DNA of 64,000 bases from Anadara kagoshimensis (taxonomy: Eukaryota > Mollusca > Bivalvia > Arcoida > Arcidae): NCBI GenBank assembly GCA_021292105.1, contig CM037874.1:31450800-31514799 (forward strand), written 5' to 3'. The position numbers and the translations under genes are program-made. Of this stretch, positions 1-13,400 are shown one piece after another (position 1 is the first letter of the stretch; each line of letters starts with the position of its first letter). A model generated the notes under the pieces. It did not search any database. It was not told the origin of the DNA and was given only the letters and a program-made list of their open reading frames with translations.

Positions 1-75
1 ACCCTGGGACCATCCTGTTGGTAGACCACTTCCCAAGACAAGCCCCTTAATCTAACAGGAATGGAAAGGGGTGGC
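1..75 (-). mobile_element. Family H SINE fragment at window edge
   Basis: GGGACCATCCTGTTGGTAGA CCACTTCCCA and AATCTAACAGGAA match 17362-17430. The rest is cut off by the window start. Confidence 0.6.
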
Positions 76-2094
76 AAAGCTGATACTAGATCCCAGGAAA
101 CTCTCAAACTCTACCAGTTTGACTTATTAGCCACTTGGCCAGCCTACTTCTATCACTAAACAAGACACTTAAGATAAATGCATATTAAGGTAGTTAGTGT
201 TTTTGCTTGCCTAGAATTACTACCAAATATAGGTAGTTTCCCATGGGGAAAAACATCTAAATTTTCCCAATTTAACAATATATGTTCCCAAAAAACATCA
301 GTTGTACATTAGAAAGTAGTTAGTACAAATTGAAATTAGTTGCCCAGTACATGGACTTTCCTGACCAACATTGTCACAAAACATCATTTTTGCAATGAGG
401 ACCATAGGTAATGTAAATATGTTGGGATGCAGTTATTCCCTTGCAAACAAAGTCTGGAGGGGATATAAGATTTGTACGTAGGTACATATGTTACACATTC
501 CTTGTCAGTTGTCTAAAAACTTTATTTCTAAGCAGAATTCAATAAAACTTGATGCAAGGGTTTTTTGTACAGCGTTCACGATAGTGAACGCGTGTACATT
601 GCTGTCACTTTCTTCCAAGATATCGAGCTTCTTTGCTATGAAATTATAAGATATGAGTACACCTGGAAATAGTGCGCCTGGTAAATGAGCGTGAAAGAAG
701 TATATCTGTTTTATCGTGAGATATGTATTCTGAGTCGGGTAATGCATTTGGTTATATATGCACATTTGGAATAAGTTTTTGGAATACATTTCGGAATCTA
801 GTAAAATATTGCGACTGGATGCATCTAATAATTTCTGCAATTTGGCGAACTGATCTCATGTTTACAATAAAAAGTAGTTCGAGAAGTTTGCGTCCTACGA
901 TGTAAAATCATAACTTTTTATGAAATGAACAGCAACGGCAGGTTGTTTAATTAATTCTTCGTGAAATCTACGGAAATTTAAATTTATTTTGAAGGTTATG
1001 ATAACGTATTTTGATGTTGAGGCAATTGTGTCATATTTTAAAACTGTTTATCGATTAGATTTTACTTTCGTGAAAGGGAGATAATTCGTACAGTGTTGTG
1101 TACAAATTTTAAATACAGTCGTTTTACCAGTTCCGAACAGGGTTTCATATAAGCGCTGCTGCAGACGTCGTCCACAAGCAGAGGAAATAAAATTTATGTG
1201 GTGTAATAGTACAAATGTTTACTGATTCCAAAATATCGACACCTGTCCTCAAAAACACGTGGTAGGATGTTTTCTTGAAAAAAGCATTTCCGTGACCACG
1301 ATTTGTTTACATCGTTAAACTAGGTCACCAACAATCTGTCGTACATTTAGGAAGCGGTTGAAGAAACAGCAAATTGAGAAAGTTATTTTGCGATTCCTTT
1401 AATTGAACGGGATTGAAATTTTAGATTATTCGGTAGTAAAAATTCGGAACTGGTAAAAACAACTAAATGATCCAGTTATGCATACAACCGCTAGAATGTA
1501 CCCCCTCATAGCGACGGTAGGATCTGCAAAACTCTACTTTCTCTCTATCCGAAATGACAAAACGATCGGATACAACTTTTTTAAATTTTAATTACCGATT
1601 GTCTTTTTCATATATTTATGAAATTAATTTTTTCTACCATTTAATTCAGCAATACATGGTTTGGTACATAAAAATTTGTTTCTTTTTCCAAAAAAAAAAA
1701 AACCATCCGTCGGACTATATGCATAGATCGACCCCCCCCCCCCCCCCCCCCCGAATTTTCGGTTATATTCTGTCTTGCCACAACACAATTTTCCCAACTA
1801 CGCTGTACTACAGCACGACAGTGCTATGTTCATAGTAATGTCTCGGATGAGTTCATGTTTTGTTACTGGCAAACCCAATTTGACAGTTATTGCCCTTTGT
1901 TTATTTGAGTGAAATACCAGTTCTATTGCCAGGTGCTGACAGGATTAGTATCGCTTGTGATACCTTGTTTGCTATTTATTTCAGGATTTTCTCAATCTAA
2001 AAGGCAGAACGTAGTTTTGAATAAATATATAACAAAATCACTAGTAGTATCAAAATATGGGATAAATAATCAAATCAATTAGAAAAAACTTGCA
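76..2094. other. No gene recognised; possible 5' region of ARMC5
   Basis: Short open frames on both strands around 505-905 overlap one another and show no recognisable domain. AAAGGGAGATAATTCGTACA near 1073 is a phrase common in molluscan non-coding DNA. The missing first ARMC5 exon may lie here but could not be fixed. Confidence 0.5.
1731..1752. repeat. Poly-C tract
   Basis: Twenty-two consecutive C bases; length is likely to be uncertain in any assembly. Similar C tracts lie at 54416-54430 (then poly-A) and 56487-56503. Confidence 0.95.
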
Positions 2095-2655
2095 GGCTGT
2101 GTGACAAGTTAAATTTCTGAATTATGAGTAGTAGAATCTTACACTGGTAACAGGGTAAGACATAGATGTCTCAAACAAGAATTAATATTTTCTTGTCCAG
2201 AACAAGCTTTAGAGATTTATGGACATTGAAAATATTCATCTGAGTTTGAGATATCTCTGTCTTACACTGTTATTGGTGTAGGATTCTTTTTCTCATACAT
2301 TTGCAACATAAAAACACAATTTGTAAACAAATATTTGCATCAAATGTTAGTTTTCATGCCACCATTCTTGTTTTTTGAAAACAACATCATCAACTTTTGT
2401 TGACGTTCTTGCATAAAATGATTATGTTAGCACAACAAGCCAAACAACGTGTGTAGCTTGTCTTACACAGGGGGGTATAAGACTAATAGAATCTATTATG
2501 AGTTTATCCATGTAGGATAGGGAAATCTCACCTGAGGGGTTGAATATTTAAGTCAGAGACGAGGCTTGCCGAGTCTCTGACAGAAATATTCAATCCCTCG
2601 GGTGAGATTTCCCTATCCTACATGGATAAACTCATAATTGATTCTTTTTCTCCCA
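2095..2655. mobile_element. Foldback element with nested inverted repeats
   Basis: Positions 2490-2643 form a nearly perfect hairpin with arms of about 70 bp (TATGAGTTTATCCATGTAGG on the left, its complement on the right) and a short loop GAGGCTTGCCGA. To its left, 2136-2180 and 2245-2285 form a second inverted pair (TCTTACACTG and GTCTTACACTG motifs). The phrase GATTCTTTTTCTC recurs at 2282 and 2640. No coding capacity; a non-autonomous element is the likely reading. Confidence 0.7.
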
Positions 2656-3224
2656 TTTTGATGACAATTTTTGGCTTCAAAAGAAGTTACATCGACATCG
2701 ACACCATCTTCTAAAATCTAACTTTGTTATTTGAAGTTTTACATAAAAATAAATATTACCATCTGACAGAATGTACCTGAACATAGTCTATACAAAATGT
2801 ATAAACTAGAAAACAAAGCTATTTATTCTAATCTCTCAGAATAAACATTTGAAATGCAATGAAAATTTCTAAAATTTTGAGACTCGGGTGTCATTTTTCC
2901 GCAAGACAACGTCACGTCTTGATAGAATGACGTCATTCAATTGTTCTTTGATTGTTACGTCACTGAAAGTCATGTGATGAAAGACAACTAAACCACGTGA
3001 TGCAAGACAGAAATATTCCACATGGCTTTCCTACACTAGATACTTCGATCTTTCATATTTAGAGATGGGAGAAAAGAGATATCTTGCACCTAGCAACCAA
3101 TGGAATAACTTGGTGAAGTAGGGGAGAATAATATTTCTTTTACCAGGAGCCAGGATGAGTTGCTTTAAGCCAGCATGGTAAAAGTTAAATATTTTAATTT
3201 TTTCATTCATAATTATTTTTTCAG

Positions 3225-3255
3225 GTACAGCAGAATAGAGGGATTCCTATAATAG
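3225..3255 (+). CDS. ARMC5: ARMC5 microexon, 31 nt
   Basis: A polypyrimidine tract and CAG precede position 3225, and GTAAGG follows 3255. The reading VQQNRGIPII plus one base joins exactly with the first two bases of exon 4622-4808 (phase 1) to give ...IIAEYFCECKTES. This reads as the end of one armadillo helix followed by the next. The small size makes this exon easy to miss; phase and sequence both fit. Confidence 0.7.
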
Positions 3256-6200
3256 GTAAGGCACTGGCATTCTATAAATGAATTTACAATGTATATACAT
3301 AAGAACTTAAATGAAATTTTAGCTGACTTGAGCTAAAGGATTACCGATATATGAGACTATTGTGGTCGTATCTCTGTCCACATTGCATTGGCCATCATTA
3401 CTCCGTTCCACTCCACATCACCGGCATGTATAAAGTAGTTCTATGTTTGCAAACCTGCCACTCATGAGTGCTCATCTTCATTATACAGCAATTTCTTAGC
3501 GTTATCTTCATCCAAATTTTATTACTCTTGGAGTTCTGATAATATACTGTGAAGCCAAATTTGTCATAACAATGATGAGCTATTTGTCATCCTTTTGTTT
3601 TAGATTCACTGGTGGTATACCACATGATTCAATCAAATAACATTTACTGTAAACCATCTTTTATTCGCGACCATTAATTTTGCAATATGGACTATAGCTA
3701 AATATTTGGTATAAATAAAAACGTTTTCGGAAACAAGTTCGCAAAGATTAACTTTCGCAATCATTTTGTCCTTGCGAAGCATGCCAAAGTTAATTGCACA
3801 CGAATAAAAGTTGGTTTACAGTAAGTGGAACAATATGGAATCACATAATGACTGTTCAATGCTTTCCTGTAAGTAAAATAATGTAACATAAACATATTTC
3901 ATATCCATTGACTGGGTAAGCATTGTGGGTATTACTGTTGAACCCCAACCCAATTTGCTAGTTTGAGCTTGAACATCTTGAAAGCTAAAGAAAAATCACT
4001 GACTTAGAAATGTAAAATCCTTTTTTATTGAGTTTTATGTACCTGTCAGGATTTTTTCCCTTATTTTGAAACAGTAAGTTCAAGAATGGTAAAGGAACCC
4101 AGAGTGCCCAGAGAAACATTAACCATTGATATTTGGCAAGGGAACTGACAAACTTTCTCACACTAGGTTCTGTCCCAAATGGGATCAGAACATAGGCAGT
4201 GAGGGGCACTGGGAAGGTTGCTGTACAGTCAAATCTGCCTAAAAACCATCTCTATATAAGAGCCACCTGTTTTTAAAGGCCATTTAAATTTTATCCAAAT
4301 TGCTCTTTATGCATGTTAGTTGAACCTTTATAGGGGCACCTGCCAGTAAAGGTCAATTTTACTGGTTCCTTTTGGTGGCCTTTATAGACAGGGTTGACTT
4401 ACAGGGCTCTCGCTGGGTTATTTTTAGGGCTGATATTCTGCCTCATTCACAATTCAAAATTTTATGGTTGGAAATTTCAGCTTTACAACCAGTTTATTTG
4501 GAGTTTTCTTTTTCACAATTTTGGCCATTATGATGCTTTATTCACAATTGCAAGGGCCCTGACCCCATTCACATAAGGGTGACAGAGAGCCCTGACTTAT
4601 GGTAATAACTTTAATTTACAGCTGAGTATTTTTGTGAGTGTAAAACTGAGAGTATACAGAACAGATCATGTAGAACGCTAGCTAACCTGGCTTTATCCCC
4701 ATCAGCTTGTGAAGATTTACATCAGACAGAGGCTATAGGGAAAATAGTTACGTTACTGAAAAATACAGAAAATAAAGAATGTCAGCTGACTTACTGCAGG
4801 GCAATCAGGTAAGTAATTGTGTGTAGTATTTTAAGAATGTATTCTGATATTCCAATCTTGTTGAAATCTTGTTTGAAAATAATTTCTAAAATTTTGCAAC
4901 AGTGGTGGAAATTGTTAATGAATTTAACAATTATCAGTATAAATATGATCCAATTAATCTGTGTGAAGAAAATTATGTATTTATGACAAGTTGTTTCTAA
5001 TTGTAATTTTCAAGTTCTATAACTGAATAAGGCCAGTGGTGTCGGGCAAAGTATAGAGAAAAATGGGGATAGGTCTACAAAAATACAATTTACAAAATTA
5101 ATGTATATCCAATATCTTAACTTTTCAAAATTCTTTGATATGCATTTGAACATAATTTATCTGACAAAAAAGTGAAAGGGCTAAATTCGTTTTGCGCCTG
5201 TATCGGCCTAAATTTTGGTAAAAAATAAAGACAGAATAATCACCAAAATATCTTTCGTTTTATATTAGGTAATATCAGTACTTGCACCCTGTGTGTTTTT
5301 TTTCAGCAAAATATTACCCAGGATTATGATAAATCGCCATAAAGTTGGTTAGAAACGCACAAAAATGAGAAAATGTGCATTTTTGTTGCACACATTTCAA
5401 AAATTTAATATGTGCGCATTCGTTAACCACCACCATTTTTTCAGTATTAAATGGTTTTTGTAATATCTTTCGATCTATATACAACATTTTGTGGTTAATG
5501 GCTGCGCACACCCTTCATTTTAACAAAATGTGTGTGAAAAATTGTCAATTTTCACGTCGACGCTTCGTTTTTCATGGTAACTCCTTCCTCCTTTTGGAGC
5601 ACCTTCCAAACCCTGACGTAAACCGGGATTTAAACTGTTGCCAAAATGTATACGAATATGGTTCTTTCTGTCTTTTTTTGCTTGGTGTAATTTAGGTGAT
5701 AAAAGAATTTTAGGAATTTACCTAATGTTTCTCACAATGTGGAAATAATGTACCAATGAGACAGTGCGCGACCCGGACACAGTGAAAACGTAAAATAAGT
5801 CAATGTTGAAATAAACCCCAATAAAAATGGATTGGAAAGAAACAACTACATGTTGACATTATCGACAGTTTAATAATTAACAGAATAACGAAAAAGATAT
5901 AAAAATTGCCAAAAAACACGACCATTTATCAGTATCAAAAATAAGATAATTTTAAAATGTTGTACATGGTGCAATGGTTAGCGCATTGGCATTCAAACTT
6001 GATGGATGGATGTTCGGACACGACCGACCTCATTATTTTTTTTTCTCCCTCTCTCTTTTGGTGTAATTAGTTAACCGTTCTCATCAATGTTCACAGTTTT
6101 TTGTCATTTTATACCGACTTTTCTACCGCATATAAACGTTTATGACATCGTCTGTAGACCCATAGTATCCCCGCGCGGTGTCTACTAATCAATATGTAAA

Positions 6201-7455
6201 TACGGTGTCAATATGGTCCAGTTCCGACTTTTGTCAACTCGTTTTATATTTTATGCCAACTTGTTCAATTTTTATGCAATTGTCTAATTTCTCAAAATTA
6301 AGTACTGTGCTTTCTAAAGATAGAACTGAGAGTTTCACCATCCAAATGCAACGCGCGATCTGATTGGTCAATGCAAATTAGTAATGTCTTCACGATGTGA
6401 AAGTGACAGAGAGCTGAAGAGACATCAGAAAACCTTGTATTTCTACCGATATCGATTGATTTTAATTAAAAATTAAGCATGGATCGGTAGAATAATGTTT
6501 AAGGAAGTGTTCCATGTTGTCAACAAGAGCGAGGTAAGGAAATACTTGAAATTATCGACGCGTGTTTTCGTTTCTGCCATTTTCGCCAGAAATTTCAAGA
6601 ATTCAATAATGGAAGCTGTCAGACCACAAACCTCCAAAAAGTCAAAAAATTAAAATGGGGGTTTAGTGGGCTGATTAGTCGGACTAGTATTAACTTGTTC
6701 CAACTAAAATACCAATTCGTATTGATCAACTTATTTAAAGTTTGTCAGTATTAAATTGTTCAATGTTTTAGTCACGCGGCTGGTAAATTAGACAAAATGT
6801 ACTTAAATATATAATTCAACATTTCCTAAGACACAGACGCATATGAAAAGTTTTGGTTATATATTCCTAGTTAGGTTTTGTTATATAACACTAAAATATA
6901 CTCTTTCACATCGGAAGCTAAAGCTCGTAATTGGCAAGGTTGGGGAAATGTTCACTATGCGAGGGTACCTTTAAATATCAAACTATTAGAAAAAAGGGTA
7001 TTTTTGAACCAACCCCGGAAGGGAATTAAATACCTACTTTTAAAATTTCCATTAAATTTATAGGATAAGTAGTCAAATATGAAATATATTTCCCTCGGTT
7101 AAGGCATTTAAAATAATGTTAATGTAGCGTTCGGTAAAAGTGTCTCATCGACGAGTGTTGTACCCTTACAGATCATGTCACATATTTGTACAAGTACCTT
7201 CTTGATGCGTTAATGTCACAAGTAATTTTGCAACATATGTATAGTGTGTAGATATTGGAAACATTTTTAAAAACTCAACCAACACTAGTGATGCGCGGAA
7301 TATATACCTATGTAAATACAAAACTCGCGTCCCCGGATTTACGGTAAGTTAGTTGACGCTAGTTTTTATCCCGCATTGTTGCTGGTGTCCCCACTACTTT
7401 AAGAATGTGATGGAGCTAAAATTGTCTCAATATCAACATTTTGACCATCTATCAT

Positions 7456-7487
<32 letters not shown>

Positions 7488-10400
7488 GCCACATCAGCAT
7501 TTGTGATTGAATGAGGGCCGATGGTTCACTGCTAATTTATTAACCCGTGTCAGTCGAGTTTTTGAAAATATGGGGAAGTCTATACAATGCAAATAGGGAT
7601 CATACTTGATAAATGAACACATTCAGGCGTGAATATACGCATACAATAACACGGTTTGAATAGATTTGCCCCTGTTTATAAACACTCTGCCAAAATATCG
7701 TATTTTTGTAATTTTTTTTTAAAAAAAGTCTAAAAGCAAACGTCTTATATGAAGCAAGTACACCCTGTACTTCATAATCGAGCATTTTTAATAAATATTT
7801 AAATTGAAGGTCAAGTGACAGGGTCAAACTTGATGAGCCAAAGGATCCATATGCCGCTGCTACTGCATATGAAATATTATTGCCAAGTTTACTATTTCTT
7901 GGATTGATTGAATGTGGGTTTAACGTCGCAGTAAGGATAATTCACTTATATCGATACGTCACTAGGTATAAGTAAAGTGACATTTGACATGTGCTCAGGG
8001 CAGTGTACAGGGGTGATGGTTCTTTGGCGTGTCAATCCTACAGTGACACGAGGCATCGGTGTTAAGGTCCCTGTGGTGGCTTGCATTTTTAAATGCCAGT
8101 GTTTGTCGAAATAACGGTCTCTAAATACTTCAAAGTTTTTGTCATTACCGGTCGCGACCTCCCACATATAGAATGAGCTACCGTTGTGTTTAAATCGTTA
8201 CGGACATTGAACATTCTGCAGTTTAAATAGGATGATTATATCAGTATTTATGTACAGTCAGTTTTTCATTTACACCATGTCGATCAGTACCTGGATGAAG
8301 TAAGACACCAGCGTATCCGGATAAATGTGATCCGCGAACCGACAGACGAAATTGACCTTTTGTTTTAAATTGGTTAGTGGCTATTACTATAGCAACTAGT
8401 GTTTTATTTAAAAAGACTTTTCATCAAAAGAAAAAAAGAAAATGTTAAAAAGAATATGCATGCTTGGTAATATTGTTTAAACCTCACACTATGCCAATAA
8501 AACGAAAAGTCAAACTTCATTATTAACATGGTCATAATATATTGCACCCGCATCGTTGCTATGGATACGTATTATTTTTTTACCTAAAATGTTGTATTTT
8601 GTTTTTAAAGGAAATCGCATTATCATAGAATTCTGTAATAATGATTTTTTTTTGAGAACATGTCCTCTAAATGTGATATAAAACTATGTGTGTGTCAAGG
8701 CATTGGAAAAATAAAGCAAAGATGTTTCATAGTACTGAAACTAGTATTTTGGTTGCCATGACAACAAATGAAAATATTATTTTATCAAATTATGTATTTT
8801 TTTTTATTGAGTAATAAGTTAATCCTATTCATGCAATTTTGGATTGTTTCAAAACGATTTTTATAAATATAACAATGATATGTATGCAAATGTCATTGTT
8901 TCAAAAGCACCAAGTTCAGATTTTACCTGAAACAAGGGGTCTGTTTTTGATCGGTTGCCATGGTAACCAACGAGGAAAATTATCTGAATAAAATACATTT
9001 TGTGTTTCTATACTACTTATAAAATCATAAGAGTGAATTCGGGCCAAATCCGAGATTAGGCCAAATATGCCCCTTCGTGAACCTAGTCCTTTGATCTTCT
9101 TTGTAAAAAAATATTGAAAAGCACAATTTTTACAAAAATTCTTCATTATTGATTTGATCAATGAAACAACAAAGAAAAGAAACAAGGAAATTTTTGGCTC
9201 CTCAGATTGAAGTACAATATATACATCCTTAAAACCTTATCTGAAATGAAAATTGTCACCAAGTCTATCTCACTTATGTATCAGACTACCATAATCATGA
9301 CATGAATTTAGCGGAAAAAAAAACCTGTGGAAGTGACAGTGTCGTCATTCAGAGTACACTTCCATATGATTCTTTCATCGTCATTTTCCTTATTGCCCAG
9401 TATTTTGTTTCGCTTCTTTCTAGTAGATTTTCTTTCAGTACTTTCAGTACTTTGATTCGATATTCGACCCACAAGTGACTTATTTTTGTTGTATGATATC
9501 TGTTGTGTATCATCCATCACATGTCATTTTTGACATCAGAAACCACCTGTTAGAATTTCTGCAGTGGATTTCACGTCTGCTCCATAACAAAATTTGATCC
9601 CCTTTCACCTTCTTGCATTACGATCATATTTTATTTGGCATTTGATTTCAATAAGAGGTACATGTATTGCATCTTTCCAAAAATTTCTGAAATTAGTACC
9701 GGTACATTGTCAAAAATTAATATGCTTACACTATGAAGACTGTCACTATTGAGTAAGAAGTACTTTGTGTTGCTCTATGTTCAGAGAGTTACCTATTTTC
9801 TTGATCTGAAGATGCCAGAAATATTCTTGCAAAACTAGACAACAATTGAGTGATTGCCGTCCATGCCCAAAGGGAACCTTTAAAAGTTACCTTTACTGGC
9901 AGGTGGCCCTTCTATACAGGTTCAAATTATATGAATAAAGAGCAATTTGGATAGAATATCACTGGCCTTTAAAAGCAGATGGCCCTTAAAGAGATGGCCT
10001 TTAATGCAGGTTTGACTGTATTTCAAAATGTATTTATTTGGCAATGTGCTTCAATCATCTGTCTGCTCTATCCATGATTAAAGTTTGATTTGCTCGTTCA
10101 GGGAATGTCATAATTTAATTTTCAATGTGTATTGGATTGACAATTTAGTTATGTAACATAGATTTACAGTAGTGGACTGGGATATGTCTTCATAATGTTG
10201 TCAAACTTCCATTTGTATTCCATGTACAAATACGATTATGTACACAGTTTTAAAGACGATGACTAGAATATCAGGGACATCTCTGCCAATTGCCAATTTA
10301 GTCAATTGCTAATTTGTATTATTTCTGGCTACAAAAATAGCTTTTAGCTAATATTTTTGCTCAAAATTTTTATCAATTTCATTATGAGTCAAATGAAAAT

Positions 10401-13400
10401 CACTGATTTTCTTTTCACACAAGAATGAAATAGGAAAACAAATGTTATAAGTTATTGATAATCAAGATAATCTATATAGCAGATTACAAGTATTTACATT
10501 TGAGCCATTTTTCCCCTTTTAGTTTCTTAGTTTTAATGGCTCTTTAACATAATTTGTATAAATTGATTCTTAAATTTTAAGATTGGCTAATGTTTTGGCT
10601 CAAACTTTTTGAGAGCCAGAGTTAAACCTTGAATATGTCTCCAGGATAAGTAATCAGACAATAATTGGTGCTTCAGGGATGAAATAATCTTATGTAATTC
10701 AAACCTTAAAAAAGCAAATAAGTACAATAAATAAAAATGAATACAGTAAAAAAAAAAATCAGTTAGAGGTTAAAGCATATGCCAAAACTTGTATTACTGG
10801 TACAATATATTGCAGAATTACTAAACTGCATTGCAATATGTATTGATTTCATTATATTCGAATTGTATGAGTATATCTTTGTTGGAATCGTGTTGAAAAA
10901 TTGTACTTATCATGGATAAAATCCATGAGTAGCTATAAATCTTCAATTTGATGTCTTGAGTTGAGCTGAGTAATGGTGTTTAATGTCCTAGTCAAGAATA
11001 TTTCAAAATATATAGATATCGAGACGTTGCCAGTATAGGCGAAGGTGCAGAAATTTTGCCTGTGTGTTGCACTGATGGCATTATACAGTAGGATTCTTTA
11101 TTCTTTATTCTTCTTCGTTTATTTCAAGTTTACATCTAAAAGAACAGTGACTTTCATTTCGAATTGCCAAGTGCTCGGTAAAAGAATAATCACTACCTAC
11201 TTTCAAGTATTGGGTCAGACCTGGTCCAAGTTCTAACCCATGCCCTCCAACAAATATGGAATGAGCACTTTACCAACTGAGCTACTGCACTGGTTCTTCA
11301 GTTTGTTGAGTTTTTTGGACTGATTTAGGTTCTTCTTTATAACAACGGATTGACTATGTTTGCAATGAAATAATGGTGCAAACATGACAATTAACAAAAC
11401 GGCGTAATCATGTAAATGTTTAAAACACTGTTACATTTAAATGTTCAAGAAATGTTGATTTTGGCATTCTATTTAGACATAGTGATATTTCAAACTTGAA
11501 CCTTGGTAAAATTTCTGAATTTACAGTAATTTGATTTTTCCTTTGCACTATTCCTGAATCATGTAAAGCTTATGGGTAATTGTGTTGCTTGCTGGTGATT
11601 AGTGAACTTTATTAATTCCAGATAACATTCTTAATATTAGGGTAATTGACTTTGAAATGACAGAATTGTTTTTGAGATATTGATGCCATGTCAAGCATAA
11701 AATTTTCTATCTATATTGCTAGTCAGCCATTAGCTGAAATTGGTCTGACCTGTATATAAAGTACTTCACCAATTTCATGCACCCTTGTCTTAAGGGAATG
11801 TTGTCTGATTTTCTACAGTCGGATTTGGGGTTGATTTTTCTGATATAAATGAACATTTTTAGCACAACTGACTAGCAATGTGTATTATTATAAATGAAAA
11901 ACCTCAGATCATATGGCAGGTTAATTTGGCGGTCTTAAATTTTGGCGATTTTGGTAAAAAAAAAGGATGAGTTGTAAATTTGGTGATTTCAAATTCGGGT
12001 GAACCGTTGTGACTTCAACATCTGTAGAGAAAAAAGAAACATGGAAAATAAAAAACTTTTTATTACTAAACTATACAACTCAAACTTTTCTCGCAATTTT
12101 AATATTGGCGCTATAGAAATAACTACTAAATATGTCAAATTAGCACCCATTGAAATTACCTGCCCATACAGTACATAGCCATTACAGATTTAATTCAATT
12201 TTGATATATGGAAAATAGATGTTTACTAGTAGTTATTCAATATATGTCACAGATTTTACAAAAAAATTTTTGCATCGAAAAAACTAGATATATATAGCTA
12301 TAATAGATTTAGTTCAAAATTCATACATAGAAAATGCCTGGTATATATAGAACCATTAACACATAATAAAGGTTTTTTTCAAAGAAATTTTTCATTGACC
12401 CATTTTTATGGATTATGCAATTAAGATATTATTTGAAGCTGATTTTATTAAAATTTTCTTTGAAATTTTAGGCCAAATAAGGTGTTTAGACAAGTCTTTC
12501 AAAATTTTAAGAATAATGAGGTCAACTAAAATTCATACTGGCTGTTGACCAATTTTGGACTATTTTCAAGCAAAATTCAAAATTCCTTTTTCATGTTTTT
12601 CCTATGGTCATTACCAGTTCAGTTTCGGGACAGTTTGACACAGGCTTTACAGAATAGCTTTTTCATGGGATCTTTTAGACAACTGATGAATATATTGATA
12701 AAACAAATTTAGAAGGAAACAGATGAGCTATATAAAGGGACCCTATTAGGATAGATTGCTATTTTTGGTTCATTACTCTGATTAGGCCTTATTTTCACAG
12801 GATAAATTTTTTTCATTAGGGTTTTTAGACTCGTTTGGCTGTTCAGATTGGATAGATTTCTGTAATCGGTGGAGAAATTGTGTAAATTGAATTTACAAAT
12901 AAGAAGATTGTCTTTACAAGATATTGATTTGTTGTGGCGGTAGGGATGTATCAGTTTACCAAGGAAATACTGTAATGCTCTATAAAATTGGATGTGAAAT
13001 TATTCTTAAATGTCGAGTTATTTCTGTCTGGTGAAAGAATTGATCAAACACTCTTATTTGTCACAATGAATATTGAGAGTTATAAAAATAAGCTCTGATT
13101 TGTCACAATCAATATTGAGAGTATTAAAAATGAGCTCTGATTTGTCACAACCAATATTGAGAGTATTAAAAATGAGCTCTGATTTGTCACAACCAATATT
13201 GAGAGTTATAAAAATGAGCACTGATTTGTCACAACCAATATTGAGAGTTATAAAAATGAGCACTGATTTGTCACAACCAATATTGAGAGTTATAAAAATG
13301 AGCTCTGATTTGTCACAACCAATATTGAGAGTTATAAAAATGAGCACTGATTTGTCACAACCAATATTGAGAGTTATAAAAATGAGCACTGATTTGTCAC

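Larger units (their letters stand above)
4809..13049. other. Large ARMC5 intron, left part
   Basis: Apart from the MITE at 9868, SINE pieces at 5955, 7905 and 10951, and the trinucleotide repeat at 7449, I see only AT-rich sequence. Short frames do not resemble proteins. Confidence 0.6.

Noticed and set aside
505..905. Overlapping open frames on both strands as a small gene
   Set aside because: Three frames overlap, none has a recognisable domain, and no splice or start context decides between them.
1554..1835. Open frame of 93 codons ending near the poly-C tract
   Set aside because: It reads through A and C homopolymers and has low-complexity composition.
6494..6534. ATG followed by a donor-like GAGGTAAGG as a first exon
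   Set aside because: It lies inside the ARMC5 intron, has only about 13 codons, and no downstream acceptor in phase could be identified.
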